Below, piece after piece: positions 12,640-24,600 of a stretch of DNA of 64,000 bases (positions within the stretch are counted from its first letter, which is position 1; every line of letters begins with the position of its first letter). The DNA is from Isoperla grammatica (taxonomy: Eukaryota; Arthropoda; Insecta; Plecoptera; Perlodidae): contig OX246745.1 of assembly GCA_945910005.1 (NCBI GenBank), positions 6,370,591 to 6,434,590 on the forward strand, read 5' to 3'. The position numbers and the translations under genes are program-made. Below the pieces are notes generated by a model, which was not told the DNA's origin, did not search any database, and was given only the letters and a program-made list of their open reading frames with translations.

Positions 12640-13448
12640 TTACTTCTTTCTTTCAAAATTTCCCTAACTGAAACTCATATGTAAATGCAGATGACACCAC
12701 AATTGTGACTTCTTCCTTTAGAATCGATACGATACAAAATCGATTGGATTCAGCGTTCCTTAAAATTAAAAAACATTTCCTACGACGGTGAAAAACGACA
12801 GCAATTCTGTCCGCTAAGCGCCGACCAAGAAACATCCAACCATTACTTATTATATCCATGATTATATCCATCAACGAATAGACAGGTCCAATGTAATCAA
12901 GTATCTAGGTATTTATCTTGATCAACGCCTCACGTTTACTCACCACATTAATTGCAAAAGAAGCATACTCTGCCTTATAACAATTATATTCCTTATTTAA
13001 CAGACAATCATATGAACAAACAAAATAAATTAATTCTGTACACTTTGGTAATTAGGCCAATTCTCTTGTACGCATGCCCAGTAGGGAGTTCTACTTGTAC
13101 GTAGAAAACTTTAAATAGTTCAGAATAAAATTTCTAAGAATGGCAGGAAATTTTACAACAAGAATCTTGATATTCGATTTACATAACGTTTTTAATTTAC
13201 CTACTATTAATGGTTATGTGTTTAAAATTACCGATAGCTTTGACTCCAAATTCACAGATAACTTTAATAATAAATTAATTTTTAGAATAGGAGACTACAG
13301 CTTATCTTCCCTTGCATACAAAAGGTACAAACATAAACGTACTAACCATATTTTACTTAATTTTGTTCTTTTGTACTATTCTACAACAGTCTATTTATAT
13401 TTTCTGAGTACGGGCAGCACTTTTGTTTACTTATTTATTTTAGAATAG
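12640..13448 (+). pseudogene. Decayed Jockey-clade LINE reverse transcriptase
   Basis: Conceptual translation in shifting frames gives landmarks of a non-LTR reverse transcriptase in the right order. A catalytic-loop-like ADDTTIVTSS (from 12687) is followed by a KRRPRN motif near 12815, then KYLGIYLDQRLTF (from 12899), LVIRPILLYACPVG (about 13045) and finally KFLRMAGN near 13130, with a YKHKR segment near 13325. The Jockey group carries related strings such as YADDT, YLGVxLD, RPILxYACPxW and YKHKR. The pieces lie in at least three frames with internal stops, so the copy is dead. The last part stays open as a 102-codon frame at 13140-13448. No 5' region, endonuclease or ORF1 remains. Confidence 0.85.
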
Positions 13449-13734
13449 TCTTATTGTCTTTCGAAGATTTTTTCAACTCTTTTCCTCATTGCATACATAC
13501 ACGTTATATTAAAATACATACATTATGATTTTTGATATTTTATTATTTTGTATGTCAAAATGTTGAGGGTTAACAACTCAAGGAATTTTATACACCATGT
13601 ATGTATTTTTTGTATTGTTTATAATTTAAATAAATTATTCTCGCATTCCTCACTCATGAAGCTAATGTTGAGATTGAGTCGTACACTACCTCACTATGAT
13701 ATTAGCCCTTCAACAAACACTTGTCTAGCCGTGC

Positions 13735-13855
13735 GTTGTACAATAGGAAGAGTATGTGATTCTGCGTCACTGGTTCGAGCCCTGATCATAAAATCGGTGT
13801 CTTGATTGACTCATCGTCAACTCGATTAGTCTCGTTCGAATACATTTGATGTACA
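13735..13855 (+). mobile_element. Degenerate SINE family B copy
   Basis: A B-box-like GGTTCGAGCCC near 13771 is followed by GACTCATCGTCAACTCGATT and AGTCTCGTTCGAATA, which parallels the family B tail (CATCGTCTCGATTAGCC then TCGTTGCAAAAATA) seen clearly at 14558. The A box is not convincing. Confidence 0.5.
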
Positions 13856-13861
13856 CATTTA

Positions 13862-14095
13862 TTTTTAAATGAATATATACATATTGTGTACCCACTCAGT
13901 TACAAGAGCTATTTTCATTAGTAACCAATATACTATTTACTATGTACTTCGTTGCTGTGACGGCTCCAAAGACACCTTTTAACTATATACACAAGTATCC
14001 TCTAAATTAAAAAAACCCAGTCCGAACCGGGAATCGAACCCCGGATCTTCGCTGCATTGGAACAGGAATAAACCCACTATACCAATGATCCAGAG
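13862..14095 (-). mobile_element. SINE family C copy (tRNA-derived)
   Basis: On the minus strand the head starts near 14095, with an A-box-like TTGGTATAGTGGG and a perfect B box GGTTCGATTCC at about 14035. The body contains TTTGGAGCCGTCACAGCAAC then GAAG, and the 3' part contains TAACTGAGTGGGTACAC. The same three blocks recur in order at 16628 and 56450. Confidence 0.8.
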
Positions 14096-14109
14096 TCGCA
14101 CAATTTCTC

Positions 14110-14133
14110 ACATAATAATAATCATAACAATGA

Positions 14134-14188
<55 letters not shown>

Positions 14189-14272
14189 TATTATAGCAAT
14201 AATAATAATTATTATGGCAATAATAATTATTATTATAAGTATTATTATTATTATTATTTTTATCATCATTTG
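14110..14272. repeat. (AAT)n / (ATT)n inverted microsatellite
   Basis: A trinucleotide tract of AAT repeats switches to ATT repeats around 14190-14220, so the two halves are mutually complementary and could form a long hairpin. The open frame across it (isoleucine-rich) is a by-product. Confidence 0.85.
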
Positions 14273-14557
14273 TAACAATGTCGCCACATCATGGTAAAAA
14301 TTAGGGGGGGCAACTTTCGCCGGTACAGGACTCTCCCCAAGGAAATTACCATTCTAGCCGCCATGCAACGGTTTAGCCGTCATCACTGTGAAGTAGTGGG
14401 AGGACTGATGATTGACACAACATACATATAGGGTGTTCCATCATCATGGAGAAATCATCACTCTAGGCTAACACATAAATTATATCAGCTGCAACTCAGA
14501 ATACAAGGATCTTCCTCGCCCACGCATCGTATTGCGGTCTGCACCGATATATTCGCC

Positions 14558-14750
14558 GGCTCAGTTGGCCGAGGTCAATTAGGCGTTAGTCTAGTAGTAA
14601 AACGTGGTCTCTGCGTTCCAGGTTTGAATCCTGGCTTGAGCATGGATGTCATGGCGTTTTCTCACCCTCATTATCACCCGCTCATCGTCTCGATTAGCCT
14701 CGTTGCAAAAATATGGGACGTAAAACCCCAAACGTCATCATCGCCCACCG
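14558..14750 (+). mobile_element. SINE family B copy (tRNA-derived), near full length
   Basis: The head CCGGCTCAGTTGGCCGAGG leads to an A-box-like TTAGTCTAGTAGTAAAAC and a B box GGTTTGAATCC near 14623. The tail contains CACCCGCTCATCGTCTCGAT, TAGCCTCGTTGCAAAAATAT and GGGACGTAAAACCCCAAACG. A second copy lies inverted at 33618-33825. Confidence 0.88.
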
Positions 14751-14759
14751 ATATATTGC

Positions 14760-16395
14760 GCCCTTCAGCAGGGATAGACAGAGTTCCACACAATTTATAA
14801 ATGAGTGTTTTAATTTAATAGTTTCTGGTGCGTAAAAGTTTATGATGTCATAAAAAAATTCATCGCTATCATAAAGTTTTGGAAAGTTTCTAGACCCGCA
14901 TAAAGGAATAGCTAATTAATTAATTAATTAATGAGAAGATGAGAGTTACGTTTGTAAGAGTGATGCTACCGCTAAAACCTTTGCGCACTTAGCCTATATT
15001 GATTGTGAGTATCAAATAGGAGGTTTGGGTAGCTTACTTAGAGAGCCGCGGGCCATGGGAAAATATAGTTAATTAGATAATAAGCTGTAGGTTTCGCTGC
15101 TGGAGTCTATGTTAAATATAATATTATCCGTGTAACCAATCTTCATGGTACTTTACGGCTAAATAGCATTAGGTCGACCAAATTCTGTGTTTATGAATTC
15201 TTGTAAAAAAAAATTGTAAAATGTAATTAATTAATTTTTTTAAATTAATTAAATTAATTTTTACTTTTCCTTTTTTACATGTGTTGTAAAGATACATTTA
15301 TTTTCATCCAATGGAAAATACCTGCACCAATTAACTGTAAATAATACATTTTATATATTAAAACTGTAATAAAAATGTATTAATTTAATGTATTGCTTTT
15401 ATTGCTTTCTTGTTATAGTTTTCTAATTGGTACGTATCAAAGAAAATTAATTATAATGGGAGTAGATAATTTGAGAAGATCTTCTATGTAGTTTCTTAAA
15501 CGCTTATTGGTACGCACAAAAAATCAACATCAAATCTTCTAAGTCTTAAAACAGATGTTCTAATCAACATACATAAGTTAGTTTATGTACTTTGTAATTT
15601 GTATACGAAAACATCAGTAGGTCTACATTTATTTTCTATCCGTTCGCCTCGCTAAACACCGCCAAATTATCAAGGTTGTTAGGAGAGTAGGTACACTAGG
15701 TGATTTGTTTACGGTTGTCCTTATATGTGTAACTATGTAGCTCACGGGTAATCGTCTAGTGACCGAGACAGCCGCTTGGGCGCCACCAGTCATGGATATC
15801 ATCCAACTAATTGATTAGATAGATTTACTCGTATTGGAACGACGGCCATTGAAGACAATACTCTATTGTTATGCGTGAATCCAAACAGCAATGTTCCGCA
15901 TCGTTAGCGTAGAGCTGTAGCCTGCCTCCAATTTGTTCCTGCTGCCATTAGAAATCATTTTATCAAACCTGGCGCGGTAGAATAAAAAATGAACGCTTTA
16001 TTAAAGGGGGGAGGGGGATTTTATCTTTGAATGAATTGGGCTACTTAATTAAAATGTGCTACTTTCGTTGTGAGCTAGGTAATTATCATATGACATAAAT
16101 TGCGCACGGGTTCTCACGCACCTTACTGTGGTAGTGTGTGGTTGCCCGCGGCTAGAAGATGAGTAGAAAAAACAGGGCCAGTGTGTTAGCTTGCACAATG
16201 GGAGAGATTTTCCTTGCGAGCTCGCGCAGAGAATCTCCTACATTTTATTGCATTCTGACCCTAAACTTAGAGATTCAGAAAACTGCCACTGTTGTTAATT
16301 GTACGAATTATATTGAAGTGCTTGTTATTAATAGTAGTGATTCTGTCGGCGTTTGCTTTGCTCAAAATGAAACTAAAAGGGCACACGGTAAAACA
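14760..16395. other. AT-rich DNA, no recognisable gene
   Basis: No supported gene. There is a TTAA-rich self-complementary patch at about 15200-15265 and (TTAA)n at about 14915-14935. Confidence 0.5.
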
Positions 16396-16575
16396 CATGT
16401 GTGAACGTACATACACACACACACATGTACATGTACACGTACACATACACAAATTCACAAACACACAACACGTGTACATGTACATAAATACACAAACACA
16501 TACATGTGCACGTACACAAATACACAAATACACGCAGACATGTACATAGGGACACAAATACACAAACATTCACAG
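16396..16575. repeat. Imperfect (AC)n-rich microsatellite
   Basis: The stretch is dominated by ACAC and ACATGTAC words with interruptions such as CAAATACACA. Overlapping frames on both strands (cysteine/valine or histidine/threonine-rich) come from the repeat and are not genes. Confidence 0.85.
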
Positions 16576-16627
16576 CCACTGTCAAGCAAACCATGTTTGT
16601 ATAGCTGCTTTGTCTGGTGAGTTTATT

Positions 16628-16862
16628 TTTATTCCCGCTTCCAATGCGGAATGTCCAGGGCTCGATTCTCGGTTCGAACTGGGGGTTTTTAAGTCTTGGA
16701 AATTACCATTACATTTTTCTGTTTGATACTGATGTATTCATTGTAAACGATGACTTTGGAGCTGTTATGGCAATGAAGCACTAAAAAATTGCCTCCCACT
16801 GACTATCAGTTGTTATAACTGAGTGGGTATAGACAATCAATACAAATTTATTTATAAGCATA
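16628..16862 (+). mobile_element. SINE family C copy
   Basis: The A box is eroded, but a B-box-like GGCTCGATTCTC at about 16660 is followed by GAACTGGGGGTTTTTAAG, then GACTTTGGAGCTGTTATGGC and AATGAAGCACTAA, then TAACTGAGTGGGTATAGAC. These match the blocks of the copy at 13862 in order. Confidence 0.8.
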
Positions 16863-16949
16863 ATGTTGTAATAATAAACATAAAGACACTGATAGAAATG
16901 ACTCAACGTTAGCACACGAAGCTTAGAACCGCTATACCGGTGTTTCTAA

Positions 16950-17292
16950 ATGTTTTCCCAGTCACAAGGTGAATGCTGCGATTGATTCATAGTTGATACA
17001 CTAACCAACTTATATGACTGGTCAAAGTTACACCGTCCTTTCGGATGGGACGTTAAGCCGATGGTCCCCTTGGTACTTTTCGATAGGAGTAGGCTACGTG
17101 CCCGTTCCAGGTTTCCCCTCCTCCCTTCCTCATTATCAATCATCAATCACTACTCATCTGGCTAAAGAGGGCATTGTGCCCTACACTGGCCTTAATTACA
17201 ATAAAATAAATGGTATACTAACTGTCGACGAACCTCCTTCTGGATAATATCGAATACCACAATACCTAGTTAGTCACAAAGAGGGGCGTTGA
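16950..17292 (+). mobile_element. SINE family A remnant split by a 5S-SINE fragment
   Basis: The left part (16955-16998) has the family A block GTGAATGCTGCGATTGATTC. The right part (about 17258-17292) has the family A tail block ACCTAGTTAGTCAC followed by AAAGAGGGG. Between them sits the 3' half of a 5S-derived SINE. The order fits insertion into an existing family A copy. Confidence 0.65.
17003..17215 (+). mobile_element. 5S rRNA-derived SINE, 3' half only
   Basis: It matches the 3' half of the long copy at 61926: TATATGACTGGTCAAAGTTA, ACCGTCCTTTCGGATGGGAC, then GTGCCCTACACTGGCCTTAA and an AATAAA-like end. The 5S-like head is missing. Confidence 0.85.
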
Positions 17293-18272
17293 TTGTTTGT
17301 TGTATTTAATTATTTGTTGATAAAGTATCGCTGGTTAAAAAAATACACATTCTACTTATCTGAAGTAGAAGTGTGTGTAAGGGGCCGCTGAAGAATACTC
17401 CAATATGAATACAAAATCATGCATAATTTTTAGTATTTAGTGTTAACCCCGGTCGCATGCAAACATACGTAAGTAAAATGATGCATAGTTCATAAGGATG
17501 TATTACAAAAAGGCACCGATATGTGTACAATTAAAACAAATTATTGTACACCATGATGAATAGAAGATATAAGTACGGTAATGTGTAACGAATATTTTGT
17601 AAAATGCCAAAAAAAAAAACACTTCCACGATTTTTTCAAAATGATTTTCTAACCATTTAATTAAAATTTACACGTATCGATACCTGTGTTTACGTTTTTA
17701 CTATACAATCATGCAAAATTCCAGAAATATACAATTCTTTCTGATAGCAGAAAACACTTAGCCCTATGGTCACCTTCATGTGAAGCCTTAGTTGAGGGCT
17801 TTGTTGTACCTTGATGACTTTGCCTCCTCTATCATATTGACTGTGGTTTGTATGGTGCACCCTTCCCACCCCCTACGAGAGTGGTTCGCCAACTGAGCCA
17901 CAGTGACCGTATGAGGCGGTCAAACTAAAGGTGTTACACTGTCGCAGGTTCAAGTTCAATGCACCTCACGTATCTGAGGATACGACATGACCTCGACTTT
18001 GACCTTTAGTAGACCTGTGACGTCAGAGAATGTGACACAATCGGAGACGATCGTGAATGTAAAAACAACTATATGTTACGTTACATAGATCAAGAACCCA
18101 TAATAAAACGGTAATCACGAAAAATGTGGACGAAACAATTTGTAACACAAAATATATTGTTTCTCTATTAATTTAACTCGTTGTTTTTAGTTGTATTTGT
18201 AGAATATTGAAACACCCGTTCATAATGTGTATATTTTTATAAAAAACACTCTAGTTAACTGGAAAATATGTA
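17293..18272. other. No recognisable gene; weak tRNA-like patch
   Basis: Around 17917-17975 a GAGGCGGTCAAACTAAAGG region followed by GCAGGTTCAAGTTCAA loosely recalls tRNA A and B boxes, but the spacing and fold are not convincing. Nothing else is recognised. Confidence 0.4.
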
Positions 18273-18368
18273 ATAAAAAACACTGTAGGACTTACCCAGT
18301 TAAAATTTTTTCGATATTGGACAACATCGAAAAAATGTTAACTGTGAAAGTTCTACAGTGTTTGTTAT
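18273..18368. repeat. Near-perfect 96-nt hairpin (miRNA- or MITE-like)
   Basis: The arms 18273-18315 and 18326-18368 are inverted copies of about 43 bp with roughly five mismatches and one bulge, closed by a 10-nt loop. Both arms share ACACTGTAG, CAGTTAA and TTTTTTCGAT landmarks. Size and pairing fit a pre-miRNA, but a small palindromic MITE is equally possible: a partial echo, CACTCTAGTTAACTGG, lies just upstream at about 18247. Confidence 0.75.
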
Positions 18369-21300
18369 TGTATATTCTTGTAATTTTAAAATCAAATCAA
18401 ATAAATCAAATGTATGCAACATTATTTTTATAGTTTTTAGGCATGCGCACATGTGAATGTGATGTTAATGTGCGGCAAAGTGACACGATTCTGTACGCCC
18501 AAGTTACACAAAGTGTCAGTTGGTACAATGTTTATTAGACCACTTGGTTTTGATTGTCACTCCACAGCTCCGGTTTGCCCTGAAAGCTCACCTCATTTAG
18601 ACCGCGGGTCGTGCTTAAGCTCAATGAACAAATCACAAGCTTGGTCTATTATTTTAGTCTCGACCAAGACAAAGAAACTGTTTCTAAATTTAAAAAAGGT
18701 AAAACGTGACAGACCTTTTTCTAGCAAGCATTATCCCACAGTAAAGGTAGCATCGCATGGCTGTGTGGTTGAACACCTGTTATAAAATATTAATTTACAA
18801 TCTTTGAGTATTCATCTTGTGTTCACTGTAAAGAAAAGTTTTAATTGATTTTTTTCTTAGTTCTCATTGAAGAATACAATTCCGAAATAATGTGTATTTT
18901 TTTTAATAGCTCAACCATTTATTCATAATCAATCAAGAACATTAATTATTTGATTTTTAAGTAAATCCATACACATCATTTATCAACTGTATTATTTTGC
19001 GTTGTTACTAACACTAAATACAAAAGAAGGTACTATTTTTAACTTTGATGTCCCTAACTATGCAAAATTATAGATGTGTGCGTTTAAAAGCCAAGGTGGT
19101 CCAAAACAACGCGTAAATCTACTTCATGTGTATAAGCTAGCTCAACAAAACTAACATTCATGAACTAATTTATGTGTAAATCTTTCAAACGATGAAGAGG
19201 CTTCTTGCTATGTGGTAAATACAACCATCTGCTACACTATTACCGGTATAACTACCGGAGTATGTGTTGCACTCAATGCACCTGCTGCTAATACGCCGCC
19301 TACATTGTATAATGTTGTACAAGTACAGCTGTTGTAATACCTAATACTACTGACATACTCTCGCACACAAGATAACATAACCTGAAATCAGAATTAATAA
19401 AACACACGCATATACAACTATCCGGTTTCTTATAAGGCACAGCTAGCATACGGGTGTTAAATATTTTCATCACTATTTTTTAATGTCAAGAATTCAATAC
19501 ATAACTTAAATGTATGTTTCCTATTAATGAAATACATCTATGGTGAGGACTAAAATGTAGATATTTTCACAGCTGGAGGTCGCGAGAGCGTTTAAAGATC
19601 GGAGGTGAAAAGTTGTCAACATCATTGTATAATTAAGGTCTTCCACATAGACTTATCGTTTTGATTAAGACTGGTTTGGTGTTCAAAGTGTTTGCTTACT
19701 GGGACACGGTATCATTTGTGAAACTAATTGTGTCAATGATAATGTTAGTGTGAGTGAATTAGATGCTAGGGTGCAAGAGAAAGGAGCCGGGTCGGGAACT
19801 CAACTACTAGGACCGGCTATATCTCACTTCACAGATCTCTCACGATAGGACTCATCATGTTTTCACTGTTAGACACTAATCTACTGTATTCCACACACAA
19901 TTAATTAAAAGGCATTATATTCCGGACGAGTAAAATTTCTTTTGGCACTCAAATTGGGCCCTAACGTTTGTGAACAGTCACAGATAAATGGGGATCGATT
20001 TCCGGAAGAGTATAATGTTATATTGAACTCAAGGTGTGCCTTTCATTATTCAATAATATTACTTATTTCATTATCTCAATAATAAGAACTCCACACTCTT
20101 GATACAATTATGTATTCACAATAACAACTATATCAATACAAATTAATACTTCATAGGTAGAGTTTATTATGAAAATCACAACTTAGAAAGATAGCACACA
20201 ACTTATGTTAAAAATACACACATAAATATAAAACTATAGCAAGGTCACTTACTTGACTCTGGGGTGACACATACTTGAGTAAATAATTGTTTATAATATA
20301 ACGTGGTATTTGACAGTACAGTAACAAATTAATATATATTATATAATGTATAAAACACGGTATAGCTAATACAAGTAGGATAGTTGACTACGTTATAATG
20401 TTGTGACTATAACTTTTGTTTGTAACAAAGTGCTCAGAAAGCAAAATACTTCAAACATAACGTTGGTGTCCGTGGTGAAATTTTATTTCGGTAACTGGTC
20501 ATAAAAACATTCAAAATCCTAATTAATTGTATTTAAAATCTAAAGTGGCAGGTAAAGTTGACACAGCAATTGAGCGGAGCCGACTAGCTTAAAATGTGAA
20601 ACGAAAATGTGAGTCGAAATGTGGCAATCCTTTGTAATTGCTGGCGCGGTACATTGTAGAATCATTTTCCCGGTGTAGCTAAATAGCTTCTTCATTAATC
20701 CCGTATTTACACCGACGCGACAGCTCAGCATCAAAAGTGATCTGACGAGTATCTTGCTATGTGCGAAACATCCGCTAACCCACTCACTCACTCACTCACT
20801 AGTCAACACCAGGCGCGGTTTCTCCAATAAAGAGGCACTTCGATTTAAGGCATCGAATCACAATCTTGTACGCAATAAACCGCTCCAACCCTAATGTGCT
20901 ATGAAGATGATCGCATATGTTGTGACTTGTGAAAGTTGTATTTTGATTAGAAAGACATTCGTGACATACAAAATTACATCGACTGCTAGTGTGATCCGAA
21001 ATGTGAGATGTACTTTGCGATATAGGTGACTTTGGCCCAATATTATGAGATATCTAGTAAGCTAATAACGTTTTCACCATGGTAACCACCAACGGGAAGC
21101 CTGGATGCCTTGGATAAAACAAGTTGTAGTAGCTTACTAAATAGTTCATAATTCAGGCTCTTTGTGCCTGCATCCAGTATTGTTTTTTTCCGAAAGGTGC
21201 TGGTATTGATGATAACACTCCTGCTCTCATAGACGTTGTGCTGACTACTGTAATGTTAGTAAACATATAATGAAAAGGTAAAGGTTTGTAAATTGAGAAA

Positions 21301-22960
21301 AATTTCTCGTGTAGAATAGTGAGATAGAGAGCTAAGCTAATAAATAGCTCGACCGAAATATGTCAAGTCACGATTGGTCATCTCCACTTCCTGACAAATA
21401 GCACAAAAACGGTTAATGACCAACAGACTGATTCTAACATTATTTTCATAATGTTTAATTTCTTCCGACAGTTTTTTAAACAGCCAAAACGTATTTATGT
21501 GAGATTCTAACTAATTTAAAACGATTCACTCAACTAGAAATGATTCGAATGAACGCCACTAATTGAGATTAAAACTGTTTTACAGCCGGTCGCTTCGCGT
21601 GACATTGTAGTTTTCCATTTCCGTTCTGAGATTCAGACTATGATTAAAGCACCATTTTGCTTCAAAACACGGATTTGTTGTTTCCTTGACGCTCATTACT
21701 ACATCCGATGCCGGTTTTTACGGCATACTATCTCTAAAGCAAATCTAGATTCTGTTAATATTCACAATCATGAAATAATGCAACCGTCGCAATTGACTGA
21801 GAAAGTAAACTAACACCGTGTTAATGTATTTGTTATGACAAGCACATCTTGTTGGACATTCCCGTCGCACAAATACCCAGATGTAGACAAATACCAGAAG
21901 TATCCAACACGTATATACCAATTGGTAACATTTTTAAATAATACCAATTTTGTTGTATCAATTAATTACACGCAATTAGGCAGATGTTAGATACTACTGG
22001 CAACCCTGTCCTCTGGTTTAGTGACCGGAATAGCAAAACGTTGCTCTTCACACCTCTACAGTTTACACCAACTCAAGTAAACTATGTAGGCAACAGATGG
22101 ACGCACATGGATATAACGTTGAGCATGATTACTCAACGTTCAGTCTGTTTTGAGAAGATCACTTGTCATGTGCAAATATTTACTTCGTCACTTGTGAGAC
22201 ACCCTATAAGTCAAACACTCACTGATGTGGCTCGAGAAAGTGTGATATTGTAAACTGTCAATTACAGACGGTAAAACGATTTCCCTTATATTGTTGAACT
22301 GTCGCATGATGTTAAATTTTTTACATATTTCATCCTGTTGAAAGACAATGCCAACTTTTTAAGGAAATGATTCAAATGAATACATACTCGAAGGCTATTA
22401 AATCACTTTCCGTTTACTGACCTCAATCAACGTACTACGTATGTATATGCAAATATAATACTTCATCTTGCTTCAGTTTAAAACGTAAATTTTAATAAAC
22501 CAGTACCAAACATAAAATTTAAAAGAAAATTTATTTTCAGCTTCAAGTGGCGCGTGTGCAAACACATTTCTATGGATGTATTTTAGTAAAGTATCGTGTT
22601 GGTAAATTTTACTGCATAAACTAGTAATATATACCCACATGTTTCCTAAATACGAGTTCTATAAGTTGAACACATTCAAGTGGACCGAAATCGATAACAA
22701 ATGCTGACGGCAAATAATCCAACGGATAAGTGGAGCAAATCTCTGTGCGTGTTTGTAGAATGTTGCAGCGCTGTTTTTATTCTAAACCCGCTCTAATCAC
22801 ATCTAGAAAAACCATCTGCAAACTGCAAAATACAATACTATGTAAAAATCTGTGGTTTGCGGAACAGGATTCTTGTGGGTTGCCGGTCTTGATCACAGAT
22901 CCTTTAGAAAAATTCACGCTCGGCAAAAACTTGATCGATAAATAAGATCACGATGCAGGC
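18369..22960. other. Long gene-free, largely unique AT-rich stretch
   Basis: I see no domain-bearing frame and no clear member of the SINE families. The 110-codon frame at 18453-18785 and the 83- to 89-codon frames near 20.6 and 22.0 kb have no recognisable features. Regulatory DNA or an intron is possible but not shown. Confidence 0.5.
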
Positions 22961-23004
22961 AAGTGGCGTATTATCCTACCTATAGCTTGGTTGCGCAGTC
23001 TTGC

Positions 23005-23213
23005 ACCCCACATGTATCAGAAACACTAGTTATCGTTGGTTTCTCTTTCGGATGCGACGTCAAGCCGATGGTCCCCTTGGTACTTTTCGGCAGGAGAAGC
23101 TACGTGCCGGTACCGGTACCAGGCTTCTCCTACAGTTACACCCTTCCGCATTATCGTTCATCAATCATCAGGCTAAAGAGGGCACTGTGCCCTACACTGG
23201 CTTTTAATACTTT
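23005..23213 (+). mobile_element. 5S rRNA-derived SINE, 3' half
   Basis: It contains CTTTCGGATGCGACGTCAAG, then CCGATGGTCCCCTTGGTACT, CTACGTGCCGGTACCGG and GTGCCCTACACTGGC, matching the 3' half of the copy at 61926. The GGTACC phrase is locally doubled here. The 5S-like head is missing; the segment before 23005 may be a different repeat. Confidence 0.82.
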
Positions 23214-23300
23214 AAATATTTTAATTTAATTCATTTTTTTTATTATTTTAATTTTTAATAGATGAACCCCAGCTAGAGTGATATAATATACAATCTAGAC

Positions 23301-23551
23301 CAGCGTTTTTCAAACTTTTTTATCAGTGCCCCAATTCTTACTCCTGGTGGAAATCATTCCATCCCAACACCATAAGCCCCCCCCCCCCCCTTCCACATTT
23401 TAGATCAACGTTTACTTATATGTTTAACTTGCCTTCGATAAAAGAAAAGGTAAACTTTTTTAAACAAAATAAATGGTGTTGTCATCCCAAATGAAAATCT
23501 CTTGTGTCCCGCGCGTTTGAGACGCGACTCAGATTTTGAAAAAAACCGCTG
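23301..23551. mobile_element. hAT-type MITE with 8-bp target duplication
   Basis: It starts CAGCGTTTTTCAAACTTTTT and ends with the inverse-type sequence AAAAAAACCGCTG. The flanks are ATCTAGAC (23293-23300) and ATCTAGAG (23552-23559), an 8-bp duplication with one mismatch. CAG-GTTTTTCAAACTTTTT ends are known from Charlie-like hAT elements. A run of 14 C lies inside at 23377-23390. No coding capacity. Confidence 0.9.
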
Positions 23552-23627
23552 ATCTAGAGACAACAGTACATTATGTCAGAGAGAACATAAAATGAGTGTG
23601 TACTAAAGCAATAATAATAATAATAAT

Positions 23628-23884
23628 AATTTTTCGTAGGAATACCCGTTATAGGGTGCACAACAGCTTTACCGATGTGCCCCTATTCAGATGACTATTA
23701 GGGTATTTGGATAGCTGGGAAGGAATGTCCGAGGGCTGTTAGTAGGACTCAATCCCAGCATTCGCCTTTACGACTGAGGAAAACCTTGGTAAAAACCTTC
23801 AGTCAGGACTACCGGTGGCCGGAATCGAACCGGCGACCTCCCGAATTAGTCTCGCGTCTTACCGCTGAGCCACCTCTATCGGTA
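23628..23884 (-). mobile_element. SINE family A copy, near full length
   Basis: On the minus strand the head from about 23884 reads CCGATAGAGGTGGCTCAGCG then GTAAGACGCGAGACTAATTC, with the B box GGTTCGATTCC near 23830. The complete family A body and the GGTGCACCCTATAACGGG tail follow. Confidence 0.92.
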
Positions 23885-23984
23885 AGAATTACTAAAGCGA
23901 GGATTGTGCGGAGTAGTAACGACTAACAAACGCTCGAGGTGTTGTTGTCGAGTACAGATGATTGCACTAATGTCCTCTGTTAGC

Positions 23985-24100
23985 ACGGAGCACAACCAGA
24001 GAACAGTATTAACCTGGTTGGGATTGAACCCAGGTCATATCGAGCATGAGCAGAGATATCGTGACCGCAGTCACGCCACTCGATGCGGTGTAGTGGATGT
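23985..24100 (-). other. tRNA-like sequence, possibly a SINE head or pseudogene
   Basis: On the minus strand TGGCGTGACTGCGG (A-box-like) is followed about 40 nt later by a perfect B box in CTGGGTTCAATCCCAACCAG, which can pair as a T arm. I could not build a full acceptor stem, so this is unlikely to be a functional tRNA. Confidence 0.4.
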
Positions 24101-24281
24101 ATTGACGCCCAAGGCCATGGCCCGCGTCTGTTACACATGTGCTCGTGTACGTCGAGTAATAACAATAACATTGATGTACCGCTCAAACTTCGAACCCTAG
24201 TTTCGTATGGTGAGAATTAACCTACGTGATTCTCGTTGTCATGATTCGTGTAAATGCAATACAAAGTAATAGTGTGAATAA

Positions 24282-24600
24282 CAATTATTATACTAACCCA
24301 ATTTTAGATTTATATCCAAGTTACCACTTACTACAATTTGTTGTTTAAATTTTAGTACAATAATTATTATATTAACCCAATTTTAGATGTATGTCCAAAG
24401 TTACCACTTACCACAATTTCTTGTTTAAATTTTAGTACAATAATTATTATATTAACCCAATTTTAGATGTATGTCCAAGTTACCACTTACCACAATTTGT
24501 TGTTTAAATTATAGTACAATAATTATTATACACACCCAATTTTAGATTTCTATCAAAGTTAGCACTTACCACAATTTTTTGTTTAAATTTTAGTTACATG
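24282..24600. repeat. Four tandem copies of a ~79-bp AT-rich unit
   Basis: Each unit contains AATTATTATA, then ACCCAATTTTAGAT, then GTTACCACTTACCACAATTT and TTGTTTAAATTTTAGT. Units start near 24282, 24359, 24439 and 24518. Divergence is low in the middle units and higher in the last. Confidence 0.9.

Noticed and set aside
16267..16594. Cysteine/valine-rich frames
   Set aside because: They translate the AC-rich microsatellite and have no independent support.
24282..24600. CRISPR-like array
   Set aside because: The ~79-bp units are direct tandem copies without unique spacers, in an animal genome.
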